Notes: a model not told the origin generated them from the sequence alone. 64,000 nucleotides of DNA from Halichoerus grypus (GCF_964656455.1 NC_135714.1:122196131-122260130); one strand, 5' to 3'; positions 11,586 to 24,094 are shown, counted from the stretch's first letter. Made by a program: numbers and translations.

Positions 11586-13340
11586 CAGACTCAACTGGAT
11601 AAACTACTATTGTTTTAATTTTCCTCCAAGATCTTGCCTCTTGTACAGTTGTTCTCAGCTCCATGAACTGCAATTCACATTGCTAGCCTAGGCTTCTAGA
11701 ATGTGACACCCCATTCCATGCTCAGTGCTGAATGTTCTTGAATCCTGAGCTTTGGCTCAAAACTCTTGGTTCTTTCTCTGGCCTCTAAATTTATTACTGA
11801 TCCTTTAAAAATATTTTAGTTTCATTATGGCCATGCATCCTAACTTATTCTCCATACTTAGTTCATGTTCCAGATCACTCCATCTTCTGAGTTCTTTCCA
11901 AGCAAGGTCCTCTTGAGTTACAACAATATTTATATAATCTCATATTCAAAGGAAGTAATGCATCTGGCAATACTGGTTATGTATCTGACAGAGGCATCTA
12001 GAATATATGTCTTAATCATTATTCAGAAACTCATATCCTTAGGTATAGAAGAGAGCCTCATTTGTCTTCCTCATCAAGTTAGTGCCTAGGGAACCAGGAT
12101 AAACAACCGTCAGAACCTGGAACTGCAATCTCTTTGCTTACACCTTGCTAAGATTTATTCAGGCCCTTCAGGATTAAGGCCAAGCATATCAGTAACTCAG
12201 TTGGCTCTTCTGGGCTTGGGCTATCAAACGGTTGAAAGTAAGGGACCTCGAGGCAAATTAGGAAAAAACATGTCTAAGCAGAGTGCTAAGAGTTACACAA
12301 AGAAGTAAAGAGGTGCAAGAAAAAGAACAGGACATGAAGCCAAAATTTTAGGAATCAGATAAGCACAGAATTGAGCAGGATCCTGAAAAGGAGCAAAGGT
12401 CCAGGATTTTTGCTGTATATTGGACACATGATATGTACATAGATCAGCCCAACCTGAAGGCATAGTGTGAGAATAGGTTCAGTTCTGCAGACACTGGCTA
12501 TAGGAGATTTCTATGAACATCACACATTATGATTCTCAAAGAACTTAACTACAGGAAAAAAGAATCAAAAACGTATACAACACAGGAAAAATTATAAGGT
12601 CCAGTTTTCTAGTATTAGTAGTCATCTTTAGTTTCTGAATAGATGTTATTATATACAAACACTTCAGTCAAGTACTTGTTTTATAAAAAGGAAGCTAAAG
12701 GAAGATTATCTCTCCTTCCAGCATCAATATTAGTGGAAGCTTATCCTCTGATCATTGGTATAAACAATTAGCTATTTTTGTGTTTTGTCATTTACCTAGT
12801 ATTTCTACCACTGAAAATGACAGAGGGTATACTCCTGAAAGCTACTTGGTCATTTTAACTTCCAATTCCCAAAATCAGCTAAGAAATTAAAAACCATTAA
12901 GCATTAGGGAAAATAACTTAAAAATATATATATTCTTATACATAGAATAAGAAACACACACTCAGCAAAATTTGATGGAAGTTTCTTATACTATCTGTTG
13001 TTCATCATGTCTTTAATAGAGCACTGGCATGCTCTATTTTCTATATTAATTTCTGTAAAGTAATTGGATTTTTATGTAAGTGAAAAATTGATTAATATAT
13101 ATGATATATTATCTAATTAGTATAATTTAGAGAAAATGGAGTATTGATGATCCTTGGTACAAATCTTGAGGAAAAAATATTTTTTCCTGAAAAATACATT
13201 TAAGTATGGATAGGAAGATAATAAAACAAAGACTCATTATGTACTTCTAGTAATTTTGCAGTTTCATTCTTTTTATCATTTAAGTAATTCTGACTTCCTG
13301 TGGTCATTTTTCTGTTTTCCAACTAAATAAATATTGATTA
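11586..13340. other. Gene-free unassigned span
   Basis: Moderately AT-rich, low in recognisable repeats. The open frame at 11865-12089 has no family motif and no splice or promoter context that I can support. Confidence 0.45.
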
Positions 13341-13356
13341 AAAAATATTCAACCTT

Positions 13357-13546
13357 TTGGGGTGCCTGGGTGGCTCAGTCATCAAGTGTCTGCCTTCGGC
13401 TCAGGTCATGATCTCAGGGTCCTGGGATCGAGCCCCACATTGGGCTCCCTGCTCAGCAGGAAGCCTGCTTCTCCCCTCCCACTCCCCCTGCTTGTGTTCC
13501 CTCTCCCGCTGTCTCTCTCTCTGTCAAAAAAAAAAAATCTTTAAAA
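13357..13546 (+). mobile_element. SINEC, sense
   Basis: Head GGGGTGCCTGGGTGGCTCAG. The tail is A-rich with AATCTTTAAAAA, and the usual AAATAAAT run is shortened. The flanks AAAAATATTCAACCTT (13341-13356) and AAAAACATTCAACCTT (13547-13562) differ at one base. Two overlapping frames here are SINE artefacts. Confidence 0.96.
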
Positions 13547-13703
13547 AAAAACATTCAACCTTCTACTTTTGTGGCTGCTTTTGAAATTCCAAATGAAAAC
13601 TTCTACAAAATTTAATCAATATCTTTACCCCCCAAAAATAAAAATTTGGGTAATATCCTCTTTCTTATGATTTCAAATTAATCAGCTTAAGAGCATTCAC
13701 TTT

Positions 13704-13910
13704 GGGGCGCCTGGGTGGCTCAGTCATTTAAGCATCTCCCTTCAGCTCAGGTCATGGTCTTGGAGTCCTGGAATCGAGCCACACATGCGGTTTCCTGCTC
13801 AATGGGGAGCCTGCTTCTCCCTCTCCCTCTGCTACTCCCCCTGCTTGTGCTCTCTCTTTCTGTGTGTGTGTGTGTGTGTGTGTCAAATAAATAAAAATCT
13901 TAAAAAAAAA
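13704..13910 (+). mobile_element. SINEC, sense, with TG expansion
   Basis: Head GGGGCGCCTGGGTGGCTCAG. The CT-rich body has turned into a TG run at 13861-13883 before AAATAAATAAAAATCTT. The duplications are imperfect (AGCATTCACTTT against AGTGTTCATTT), so it is older than its neighbour at 13357. Confidence 0.92.
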
Positions 13911-14379
13911 AGTGTTCATTTAGTTCAGAGTCAGGAAATTCCAATGACCACTATATCGCTTCCAGAATCAGGCAGTTGAATGCTCTTCATCTGCAGTGGG
14001 AAAAGGCAAGAAATGCTGGCTATCCTATTGGCCTCCTGGCATAATCCTGAAGTGGAATAGTCTTAACTGCTCCAAGATAGCTCGGGGTGTATGTCACAAT
14101 TTTGTATTTCATGAACGAAGAATTCCCAATTTGCAGGTTGTACCCAACTCTAGGTCTATTTTATCCAGTTCTCAAGGTAATAATACTGTTCTCTGTTCTG
14201 CCAATCTATCCCTGGCCACAGTCCTATATATCTGGGCAGAATGAGCTTCTCAGAGTAGGATAGCAAATAGGTTTCATTTTGCATTTGAACTCTGATTATT
14301 TGGTGGTGGCTATCTAGAGTAACTACTTAATAACATTCTAAGGCCACATACAAACTCAGAGGAATGGAGTGCCAAGATA

Positions 14380-14596
14380 TATTTTTTTAAAGATTTTTTA
14401 AAATTTTATTTGAGAGAGAGAGAGCGTGCATGTGAGTGGGGGAGGGGCAGAGGAAGAGGAAGAGAGAAAATCCTCAAGCAGACTCCCCACTGAGCACAGG
14501 GCCCAACATGAGGTTCAATTTCAGGACCCCAAGATCATGACCTGAGCTGAAATCAAGAGTTGGCCACTTAACCAACTGAGCCACCCAGGCACCCCA
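14380..14596 (-). mobile_element. Older SINEC subfamily, antisense
   Basis: The internal GAGAGAGAGAGAGCGTGCAT and GACCTGAGCTGAAATCAAGA blocks mark the older carnivore-wide CAN-SINE type. The 14-bp duplications GGAGTGCCAAGATA (14366-14379 and 14597-14610) are exact. Confidence 0.95.
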
Positions 14597-14610
14597 GGAG
14601 TGCCAAGATA

Positions 14611-15459
14611 GATTAACAATTCCTGCCATACATTCAGAAAGGAGGAAATAGCAATTTAATGTCCCATATTTACTAATCCTGATCCAAAAATTTTATGTAA
14701 AAAAAAAATAATTGGAATACCTAGCTCAGAAGTTCAAATAAAATCTAAATTTTGAGAAGAATAATTTACCGCTGCTAATCTGCATCCTCTCTCCCTAACC
14801 AAAGAACTTTTCAATCTCTATTGATGTTTCCTTTCATGTATTTCTCTCCCTGCTTGTATTTCCTTATATCTTCCTTTTATTTACCAAAAATTGGAATTAT
14901 GAATTTAATAAAGTAATTTTTCTTTGTTCTAAAAATTTTATATAATGGACATTTATATAGTGTCCTTTCCCAACCATAACAAAAGTTTCCAATCAAAATT
15001 AAAGTTGCATTTTCACTTGTATGTGACAAATTAGTCACATTTGAGTGAGTAGATTAACTCACCCTTAGGAGATAAAAAATACAAAGCATGCTCTTTCCTT
15101 TTGGAGAATCATACACTAGGAAAGTTACCTGATCCATATGAACATATGTGTGTAGGCCAGATAGTGACTCGGGGTCTATCTGCCCAGCAACTTCTTCAAT
15201 CCCAGCTTACCTCCAATTCTGATAATAGCTTGTTGATTCTTCTTTGGAGGCCAAAGTCCACCATCTTCAGTCCATATGGTTCAAGTGGAAATGTAAGAAT
15301 GGTCCCATCTCCAAAACACAGGAGTATACACATGTCACAGTTCTGGCCAATCCCAGTGGTCACAAAGATTGACTTAAGGATGGGTATGTGACCAACTTGA
15401 TCCAACTGAGATCAAACTGGAGCTTTTGTGAAAATAATTGAGTTTCAGAAAAAACTCAC
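14611..15459. other. Unassigned span, possible old DNA-transposon trace
   Basis: No gene seen. The part near 15340-15440 (GGATGGGTATGTGACCAACT with TTGATCCAACTGAGA) looks like a common ancient mammalian interspersed repeat that I cannot name. Overlapping frames on both strands at 15101-15405 have no motif support. Confidence 0.35.
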
Positions 15460-15717
15460 CTTTTGCATAAGTCACTGAACTGGCACTGTAAAGGGGTGAG
15501 ACACTATAAAATCAGCACCTGTATAGAAACAAAAAGTAGACTAGAGGTTACCAAAGGCTGGGGGAGGGGGGTGGTAAGGAGGTGTTATTATTTAAAGGTA
15601 CACAGTTTTGTTTGTGAAGGTGAAAAAGTTCTGGAAATAGATAATGGTGATGGCTGCACAATATGGTGAATATACTTAATGCCATGGAATTGTGCACTTA
15701 AAAACAGTTAAAATAAG
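15460..15717 (+). mobile_element. Old L1M 3' end, left part
   Basis: An ancient L1 3' UTR: GGTTACCAAAGGCTGGGGGA, AAAAAGTTCTGGAAATAGAT, then ATTGTGCACTTAAAAACAGTTAAAAT. It stops at 15717 where a younger L1 begins. Its continuation (TTTTAGGTTATGTATATTTTACCAC) resumes at 24108, more than 8 kb downstream. Confidence 0.85.
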
Positions 15718-17926
15718 AGGAGTTAAGATGATGGAGTAGTAGGGGGACCCTGAACTTGCCTGTTCTTTTGAATAGAGCTATATCAACATTCAACTATTTT
15801 GAACAACTAGGAAGAGATCGGAGGATTAAGGAAACAATCTGCACATTTGGTGGGAGAGAACATGGCAGATGCAAGATTCAGAGCCATGAACTGGGGGAGA
15901 GGAAAGCCAAGCAACTGTGAAGGGGAGGGAACACTTTTCATGCAGCAAAGTCAGGAAGAGGGAGAAAGAGCCCAGCAAGTGGGGACCACATAATAAGCCG
16001 CGGTGAGGAGATCTCCTGGATTGCATGGGGGAGAGATTGCTCCCCTTCCCAGAAGGCATTTGGAAGAGTGTATTCTGCCTCTCCAAGGACAAAAGGCTGG
16101 CCAGAGAGCCACTGAGTAGTGTTCAGCAGCAGGATCAGAGGTGCACACAGACGGCAGAAAACCTCTTAACTTTTCACCGTAAGCCAATAGGCTTAAACCT
16201 CTGTATGCGTGCTGAGTGACTGCTTTTCTGCTGCAGAACTAAGTAGAAAGCAGATACTGAAGCAGATTGCAGATAACCTGGTCACCCATTTTCCTTGTCT
16301 GCTGCAATAGATTCAAGCCTCTGCAATGGCTCTTCTAGGACAGAAAGGAATAGAAGACTGAGTCAAGTGCAGATGGCCGATAACCTGGTTCCAGCTTTTC
16401 GCTGAGCATTTCAATAAACTCCAGCCTCTATGCACGCACTGTGTGGTGGTTTTTCGGGGTTGGGACAGCGCTGGGCATGCCTGGAATCTCCCACCAAGGA
16501 TGGGAGTGGGCCTGCACATTACCAGTCCCTTTAAAACTTGGAGTTTTGAGGGGCTCCTGGGTAGCTCAGTTGGTTAAGCAACTGCTTTCGGCTCAGGTCA
16601 TGATCCTGGAGTCCCCGGATGGGGTCCGCATGGGGCTCCCTGCTCAGCAGGGAGCCTGCTTCTCCCTCTGACCCTCCCCCCGCTCATGTACTCTTTCTCA
16701 CTCTCTCAAATAAATAAATAAATAAATAAATCTTAAAAAAAAACAAAAAAAAACTTGGAGTTTTAAATCCCAGACACAGGTCAGAGATAAAATACAGGAG
16801 ATCTGTGGCTCCAGGTGCTCCAGCAGCCCAGGCACAGGTTAAGGGCAGGGAAGGGACAAAAGCCTGGAACACAGAAGATTGCTTTTCTAAGACGGCCCCC
16901 TGAATAGCTGTGGTGAGGAGTTCCACTCCCCAGGGACAAGAGGGCAGGGTGATGCCATATTCTTCCTCTTCCCCAACTCTTCCCTCCTTCTGCCCACAAG
17001 CACAGTCTGATTTCAGAGTGAAACACAGTGCCTCCAGTGGAGGCTGGAGTCCCCCTACACTAAACTCCACCCCCCACTCCCTCACAACCACCCCCAGCCT
17101 GGCAGGGACATCTTTACAAGGGCAAGTCAGCTTGTGAGCCAGCCCAGCAGTCCTCCACTCAGAAAACCAACACAGACTCCCACATTTACCAATTCTACTG
17201 ATTAGAGAAAGCTCCAAAACATCAGCTTCCAGTGGAAATAGGACCAGGGTTTATTCCTTTTTTTTCTCTTTTTTAAATTATTTTAAAATTTTTAAAATTT
17301 TTTATTTTTCTATTTCTTATTTTTTATCATTTACACTTTATTTTACATATATATTTTCTTCTTTTTTTTTTCTTTTCTCTTTATTTATTTTTTTCCTTTT
17401 TCTTTCAGGCTTATAATCTTTTGTTCATTTGTTGGTTTGTTTTGTGTCCTTTTATTTTTTGGATCAGGCATCTTTTTCTCTCTCTCTCTTTTCTTCTTTC
17501 CCCACTCTTTTTTCTTTCCTTCCTTCTTATTTTTTTAGAATCAGGCATATACTTAACTGTCCATTTGTTTGCATTTTTGTTCCATTTCCTTTTCTCTTGT
17601 CTTGGATCAGGCTTTGTTTTTGTTTTTTGTTTTTGTTTTTCTTTTTTCTTCTTTTCTTTTCCTTTTTCTTTTACTGGCTTATCTTGACAAACAAATCAAA
17701 GCACACATACTTAAAGGTCCAAACACTCCCCACTACAAGCAAGGAAGAACTCTGTAGAGGAAGGAACAGTGGGAAGCTGTGGGGAACAGTGGGAAGCCAA
17801 AACACAACAGAGTGTACACACCTTACACCAGAAACACTTCCTGAAGTTGTTGTTCTTGCTGCTGCTGTTTTTTGTTTTTTTTTTTAATTTTTTCTTTCCT
17901 CCTTCCTTTTCTGGACAAATGATTAG
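15718..17926 (+). promoter_or_regulatory. L1 5' UTR (relic internal promoter)
   Basis: Sequence between the L1 start and ORF1. In live L1s this region holds the internal RNA polymerase II promoter. The first part is GC-richer. The last part, about 17240-17900, is strongly T-rich on this strand with long TTTTCTTTT runs. A SINE interrupts it at 16548-16749. Open frames here, including one of 177 codons on the minus strand and one of 152 codons on the plus strand, are by-products of base composition. Confidence 0.8.
16548..16749 (+). mobile_element. SINEC nested in L1 5' UTR
   Basis: Head GGGGCTCCTGGGTAGCTCAG and tail AAATAAATAAATAAATCTT followed by A-rich sequence. The 15-bp duplications AAAACTTGGAGTTTT (16533-16547 and 16750-16764) are exact and consist of L1 5' UTR, so the SINE postdates the L1. 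Confidence 0.96.
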
Positions 17927-18807
17927 ATGGAGAAACTCTCCCATAAAGAAAGAACAGAAGGTAATACCACCAGGGATGTAATCAATATGGATATAAATAA
18001 AACGTTTGAACTAGAATTTAAAACAATGATTATAAAGATACTAGCTGGGCTTGAAAAGAGCATAGAGGACACTAGAGAATCCCTTAGTGTAGAAATAAAA
18101 GAACTAAAATCTAATCAGGTTGAAATTAAAAATGCTATTACTGAGATGCAGTCAAAACTGGGGGCTTTAACAGCAAGGATAAATGAGGCAGAAGAGAGAG
18201 TCAATGATATAGAAGACAAAATGATGGAGAATAAGGAAGCTGAAAAGAAGAGAGAAGGACAACTACTGGATCACAAAGGAAGACTTCGAGAAATCAGTGA
18301 TTCCATAAAGCAAAATAGTATCTGAATAATAGGGGTCCCAAAAGATGAACAGTGGGGGAGAGGGACAGCAGGTTAATTTGAACAAATTATAGCTGAGAAC
18401 GTCCCTAATCTGGGGAAGAAAACAGGCATTCAAGTCCAGGAGGCACAGAGAACCCCCCTCAAAATCAATAAAAATAGGTTAACACCCCAACATATAATAG
18501 TGAAACTGCAAATTTCAAAGATAAAGAGAAAATCCTAAAAGCAGCTCAGGACAAAAGGTCCTTAACCTACCAGAGTAGAAACATAAGTCTGGCAGCAAAT
18601 GTGTCCACAGAGACCTGGCAGGTCAGAAAGGGCTGCCATGATATATTCAACATGCTAAATGGGAAAAATATACAGCCAAGAATACTTTATCCAGCAAGGC
18701 TGTCATTCAGAATAGGAAAGATAAAGAGTTTCCAGACAAACAAAAACTAAAGTAATTCATGAACACTAAGCCAGCCCTGCAAGAAGTATTAAAAGGGATG
18801 CTTTGAG
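17927..18807 (+). pseudogene. L1 ORF1 (ORF1p) pseudogene
   Basis: ORF1p is the trimeric RNA-binding chaperone of L1. The ATG at 17927 opens 132 codons: a basic N-terminus followed by a coiled-coil heptad region (residues about 35-125, 'EIKNAITEMQSKLGALTARI'). A TGA stops it at 18323. Downstream, 18326-18807 still encodes the RRM and C-terminal region out of frame or with stops ('IIGVPKDEQ', 'ENVPNLGKKTGIQVQEAQRT', 'RPKNTLSSKAVIQNRK', 'KPALQEVLKGML'). The original protein would have been about 290-300 residues. It lies 80 bp upstream of ORF2, the normal L1 arrangement. Confidence 0.9.
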
Positions 18808-18887
18808 TGGAAAGAGAGCCCAAAAGTAACAAAGACCAGAAAGGAACAGAGACAATCTACAGCAACAGAGACTTTGCAGGTAATACA

Positions 18888-21800
18888 ATGTCACTAAATT
18901 CATATCTTTCAATAATTACTCTAAATGTAAATGGACTAAATGCTCCAATCAAAAGATATAGGGTATCAGAATGGATTTAAAAAAAAAAAAAAAGACCCAT
19001 TTATAGGCTACTTACAAGAAACTCATTTTAGAGCCAAAGACACCTGCAGATTGAAAGTGAGAGAGTGGATAACCATTTATCATGCCAATGGACATCAAAA
19101 GAAAGCTGGAGTAGCCATCCTTACATCAGACAAACAAGATTTTAAACCAAAGACTGTAACAAGAAATGAAGAAAGACACTATATCATAATAAAAGGGCCT
19201 ATCCAAGAAAAAGATCTAACAATTGTAAATATTTATGCTCCTAACTTAGGAGCAGCCAAATATAAAAACCAATTAATAACAAAATTACACATTAATAATA
19301 ATACAATAATATTAGGGGATTTTAACAACCCACTCACAGCAATGGACAGATCATGTAAGCAAAAGATGAACAAGGAAACAAGGGCTTTGAATGATACACT
19401 GGGCTGGATGGACTTAACAGGTATATTCAGAGCATTTCATCCTAAAGCAACAGAATACACATTCTATTCAAGTGCACATGGAATATTCTCCAGAATAGAT
19501 CACATACTGGGTCACAAATCAGGTCTCACCCAGTACAAAAAACTGAGATTATTCCAAGCATATTTTCAGGCCACAATGCTATGAAACTTGAAGTCAACCA
19601 AAAGAAAAAATTTGGAAGGAACACAAATACATAGTGCTTAAAGAGCATCCTACTAAAGAATGAATGGGTCACCAGGAAATTAAAGAAGAATTTTAAAAAT
19701 TCATGGAAGCAAATGAAAATGAAAACCTGACAGTCCAAAATCTTTGGGACACAGAAAAGGCATGAGAGAATTATATAGCAATACAGAGTGAATTATATAG
19801 CAATACAGCCCTTTCTCAAGAAACAAGAAAAGTCTCAACCTAAATTTACACCTAAAGGAACTGGAAAAAGAACAGCAAATAAAGCCTAAATCCAACAGAA
19901 GAGAAATGATAAATATTAGAGCAGAAATCAATGATATAGAAAACAAATCAAAACAAAAAAACAGTAGAACAGATCAATGAAACTAGTAGGTGGTCCTTTG
20001 AAAGAATTAATAAGGTCGATAAACCCCTAGCCAGACTTATCAAAAAGAAAAGAGAAAGGACCAAAATAAATAAAATCATGAATGAAAGAGGAGAGATCAC
20101 AACCAACACAGAAGAAATACAAACAATTACAAGGGAATATTATAAGCCATTATATGCCAACAAACTGGATAATCTTGAAGAAATGCATGCATTCTTAGAA
20201 ACATATAAGCTACCAAAACTGAAATAGGAAGAAATAGAAAATCTGAACAGAGCCATAACCAGCAAAGAAATAGAATCTATAATCAAAAATCTCCCAACAA
20301 GCAAAGTCCAGGGCCAGATGGCTTCCAGGGGAGTTCTACCAAACAGTTAAAGAAGAATTAATACGTATTCTTCTGAAATTGTTCCAAAAAACAGAAATGG
20401 AAGGGAAACGTCCAAACTCATTCTATGATGCCAGCATTACCTTGATTCCAAGGTCAGACAAAGACCCCACCAAAAAAAGGAGAATGACAGACCAATATCT
20501 CTAATGAAAATGGGTGCAAAAATTCTCACCAAGATACTAGCTAATAGGATCCAACAGTATATCAAAAGGATTATTTACTACAACAAAGTGGGATTTATTC
20601 CTGGGATGCAAGGGTGGTTCTACATCCACAAATCAATCAATGTGATACTCCACATTAATAAGAGTGGACAAGAACAATACGATCCTCTCAATAGATGCAG
20701 AAAAAAGCATTTGACAAAATACAGCATCCTTTCTTGATAAAAAGTCATCACAGTGTAGGGATTGAGGGAACATACTTCAATATCATATAAGCCATATAAA
20801 AAAAAAACCCAGAGCAAATATCATCCTCAATGGGGAGAAACTGAGAGCTTTTCCCCTAAGGTCAGGAACACAACAGGGATGTCCACTCTCACCACTGTTG
20901 TCCAGCATAGTACCAAGTCCTAGCCTCAGCAATCAGAAAACAAAAAGAAATAAAAGGCATCCAAATTGATAAAGAAGAAGTCAACAGACAACATGATACT
21001 CCACGTAGAAAACCAGAAAGACTCCACCAAAAAATTGCTAGAACTGATACAGGAATTCAGTAAAGTTGCAGGATGCAAAATCAATGCAGACAAATCATTT
21101 GCATTTCCATACACTAACAATGAGGCAGAAGAAAGAGAAATCAAGGAATCAATCCCATTTACAATTGCTCTAAAAACCATAAGATACATAGGAATAAACC
21201 AAACCAAAGAGGTAACGAATATGTACTTTGAAAACTACAGAACACTTATGAAAGAAATTGAGGAAGACACAAAGAAATGGAAAAACATTCCATGCTCATG
21301 GATTGGAAGAACAAATATTGTGAAAATGTCTATGCTACCCAAAGCAATCTACACATTCAATGCAATCCCTATCAAAATACTATCAACATTTTTCACAGAG
21401 CTGGAACAAACAATTATAAAATTCTATGGAACCAGAAAAGACCCCACATAGCCAAAGGAATGTTGAAAAAGCAAAGCAAAGCTGGTGGCATCACAATTCC
21501 GGACTTCAAGCTCGATTACAAAGCTGTAATCATCAAGACAGCATGGTACTGGCACAAAAACAGACACATAGATCAATGGAACAGAATAGAGAGCCCAGAA
21601 ATGGATCCCCAACTCTATGGTCAACTCATCTTCGACAAAGCAGGAGGAATGTCCAATGGAAGAAAGACAGTCTCTTCAACAAATGGTGTTGGGAAAATTG
21701 CACAGCCACATGCAGAAGAATGAAACTGGACCATTTCCTTACACCACACACAAAAATAGACTCAAAATGGTTGAAAGACCTAAATGTGAGACAGGAGTCC

Positions 21801-22666
21801 ATCAAAATCCTAGAGGAGAACACAGGCAGCAACCTCTTCGACTTCAGCTGCAGCAACTTCTTCCTAGAAACATCACCAAAGGCAAGGGAAGCAAGGGCAA
21901 AAATGAACTATTGGGCCATCATCAAGATAAAATGCTTTTGCACAGCAAAGGAAACAGTCAATGAAACCAAAAGACAACCGACAGAATGGGAGAAGATATT
22001 TGCAAATGACATATCAGATAAAGGGCTAGTATCCAAAATCTATTAGAATTGATCAAACTCAACAGTCAAAGAACAAATAATCCAATCAAGGAATGGGCAG
22101 AAGACATGAACAGACATTTTTCCAAAGAAGACATCCAAATGGCCAACAGACACATGAAAAAGTGCTCAACATCAATGAGATACCACCTCACACCAGTCAG
22201 AATGGCTAAAATTAACAAGTCAGGAAACGACAGATGTTGGCAGGGATGTGGACAAAGGGGAACCCTCCTACACTGTTGGTGGGAATGCAAGCTGGTGCAG
22301 CCACTCTGGAAAACAGTATGGAGGTTCCTCAAAAAGTTGAAAATAGAGCTACCGTATGACCCAGCAATTGCACTAGTGGGTATTTAACCCCAAAGATATA
22401 AATGTAGTGATCCAAAGGGGTACGTGCACCCCAATGTTTATAGCAACAATGTCCACAGTAGCCAAACTATGGAAAGAGCCAAGATGTCCATCAACAGATG
22501 AATGGATAAAGAAGATGTGGTATATATATACAATGGAATATTATGCAGCTATCAAAAAAACGAAATCTTGCCATTTGCAATGACATAGATGGAACTAGAG
22601 AGTATTATGCTAAGCGAAATAAGTCAATCAGAGAAAGACATGTATCATATGACCTCACTGATATGA
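18888..22666 (+). pseudogene. L1 ORF2 (endonuclease-reverse transcriptase) pseudogene
   Basis: ORF2p normally nicks target DNA and reverse-transcribes L1 RNA. The start ATG at 18888 gives 'MSLNSYLSIITLNVNGLNAPIKRYRVSEW', then a stop; an A-run at about 18978-18992 shifts the frame. The longest piece, 18940-19584, covers the endonuclease: 'YLQETHF', 'IVNIYAPN', 'ILGDFNNPLT', 'SRIDHILGHKSGL'. The SDH catalytic triplet reads Ser-Gly-His at about 19566-19574. The RT region (20240-21100) has lost the FADD box. The 20966-21451 and 21426-22046 pieces are thumb and C-terminal parts. The Cys-rich end '[18 protein letters not shown]' lies in 22049-22387. Retrotransposition-incompetent. Confidence 0.92.
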
Positions 22667-23126
22667 GGAATTCTTAATCTCAGGAAACAAACTGAGAGTT
22701 GCTGGAGTGGTGGGGGGTGGGAGGGATGGGGTGGCTCGGTGATAGACATTGGGGAGGGTATGTGCCATGGTGAGCGCTGTGAATTGTGTAAGACTGATGA
22801 ATCACAGACCTGTACCTCTGAAACAAATAATACATTATATGTTAAAAAAGGAAAAAAAAAGAAGATAGCAGGAAGGGAAAAATGAAGTGGGGGAAATCGG
22901 AGCGGGAGATGAACCATGAGAGACTATGGACTCTGAGAAACAAACAGAGGGTTTTAGAGGGGAGGGGGGTGGGGGATGGGTTAGCCTGTTGATGGGTATT
23001 AAAGAGGGCATGTACTGAATGGAGCACTGGGTGTTATACACAAACAATGATTCAAGGAACACTACATCAAAAACTAATGATGTAATGTATGGTGATTAAC
23101 ATAACATAATAAAATTTAAAAATAAA
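22667..23126 (+). other. Carnivore L1 3' UTR
   Basis: Two G-rich blocks (TGGTGGGGGGTGGGAGGGAT at about 22709 and GGGGAGGGGGGTGGGGGATG at about 22959) are typical of L1 3' UTRs, where such tracts can form quadruplexes. The end ATGATGTAATGTATGGTGAT...AATAAAATTT carries an AATAAA poly(A) signal. An antisense copy of the same UTR is at 43935-44570. Confidence 0.88.
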
Positions 23127-24053
23127 CTTATCAAACTCAACACCCAAAGAACAAATAATCCAGTTAAAAAATGGGCAGAAGACATGAACAGACATTTCTC
23201 CCAGAAGACATACAAATGGAGTACAGACACATGAAAACATGCTCAACATCACTTGGCATCAGGGAAATCCAAATCAAAACCACAATGAGATACCACCTCA
23301 CCCCTGTCAGAATGGCTAAAATTAATAACTCAGGAAGTGACAGATTGGCAAGGATGTGGAGAAAGAGGAATCCTTTTATACAGATGGTGGGAAGGCAAAC
23401 TGGTGCAACCACTCTGGAAAACAGCATGGAAGTTCCTCAAAAAGTTAAAAATAGAGCTACCCTATTACCCAGCAATTGCACTACTATGTGTTTGTCCAAA
23501 GGATACAAACATAGTGATTCAAAGGGGCACATGCACCCCAATGTTTATAGCAGCAACATCCACAATAGCCAAAATATGGAAGGAGCCCAGATGTCCAACT
23601 ACAGATGAATGAATAAAGAAGATGTGGTATATATACACTGGAATGTTACTCAGCCATCAAAAAGAATGAAATCTTGCCATTTGCACTGATGTAGATGCAA
23701 CTAGAGGGTATTATGCTAAGCAAAATAAACCAGTCAGAGAAAGACAACTACTATATGATTTCACTCATATGTGGAATTTAAGAAACAGAACAGATGAATA
23801 TAGGGGAAGGGAAGGAAAAATAAAATTAGAGGAAAACAGAAGGAGGCAATCCATAAGAGACTCTTAACTATAGGGAATAAACTGAGGGTTGCTGGAGGGA
23901 AGGGGGGTGGGGAGATGGGGTAACTTGGTGACAGGCATTAAGGAGAGCACTTGAAGTAATGAGCTCTGGGTGTTGTATGCAACTGATGAATCACTGAGTT
24001 CTACCTCTGAAACTAATAATACAGTATATGTTAATTAAATTGAACTGAAATAA

Positions 24054-24092
<39 letters not shown>

Positions 24093-24094
24093 AT
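23127..24094 (+). mobile_element. Second, 5'-truncated carnivore L1
   Basis: Begins abruptly in ORF2 (KLIKLNTQRTNNP-like) right after the tail of the preceding L1. It contains the C-terminal '[38 protein letters not shown]' in 23337-23612, then 3' UTR, and ends in an (AAAT)n tail at 24051-24094. Two Cys/His ligands of the Cys-rich motif are gone (HC to YR, EC to EG). It differs clearly from 22048-22850 of the preceding L1, so it is not a simple tandem duplicate. Confidence 0.9.
24051..24094 (+). repeat. (AAAT)n tail of the second L1
   Basis: About eleven AAAT units forming the retrotransposon tail. AGTTAAAA follows at 24095-24102, matching AGTTAAAA at 15706-15713 left of the whole L1 pair. 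Confidence 0.93.

Larger units (their letters stand above)
15718..23126 (+). mobile_element. Nearly full-length carnivore L1, dead
   Basis: The copy starts at the L1 5' terminus (GAGTTAAGATGATGGAGTAG at about 15720) and has a roughly 2.2-kb 5' UTR including a nested SINE. ORF1 starts at 17927, ORF2 at 18888, and a complete carnivore 3' UTR ends in AATAAAATTTAAAAATAAA at about 23125. All the parts expected of an autonomous L1 are in order, but both ORFs carry stops and frameshifts and two catalytic motifs are destroyed. It sits inside an older L1M tail, with another truncated L1 immediately behind it. Length without the SINE is about 7.2 kb, which fits a complete carnivore element. Confidence 0.93.

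Noticed and set aside
16684..17217. 177-codon minus-strand frame
   Set aside because: It overlaps a nested SINE tail and the L1 5' UTR. No known protein motif and a low-complexity end.
17421..17887. Hydrophobic Phe/Leu-rich plus-strand frames resembling membrane proteins
   Set aside because: They come from the T-rich part of the L1 5' UTR. Poly(T/C) always translates to Phe, Leu and Ser.
18940..22387. Series of frames that look like a reverse transcriptase operon or retron
   Set aside because: The order and motifs are those of one degraded LINE-1 ORF2 in a mammalian genome, flanked by L1 UTRs.
22709..22990. G-rich blocks considered as a promoter or CpG island
   Set aside because: They are the normal G-rich tracts of the L1 3' UTR, and few CpGs are present.
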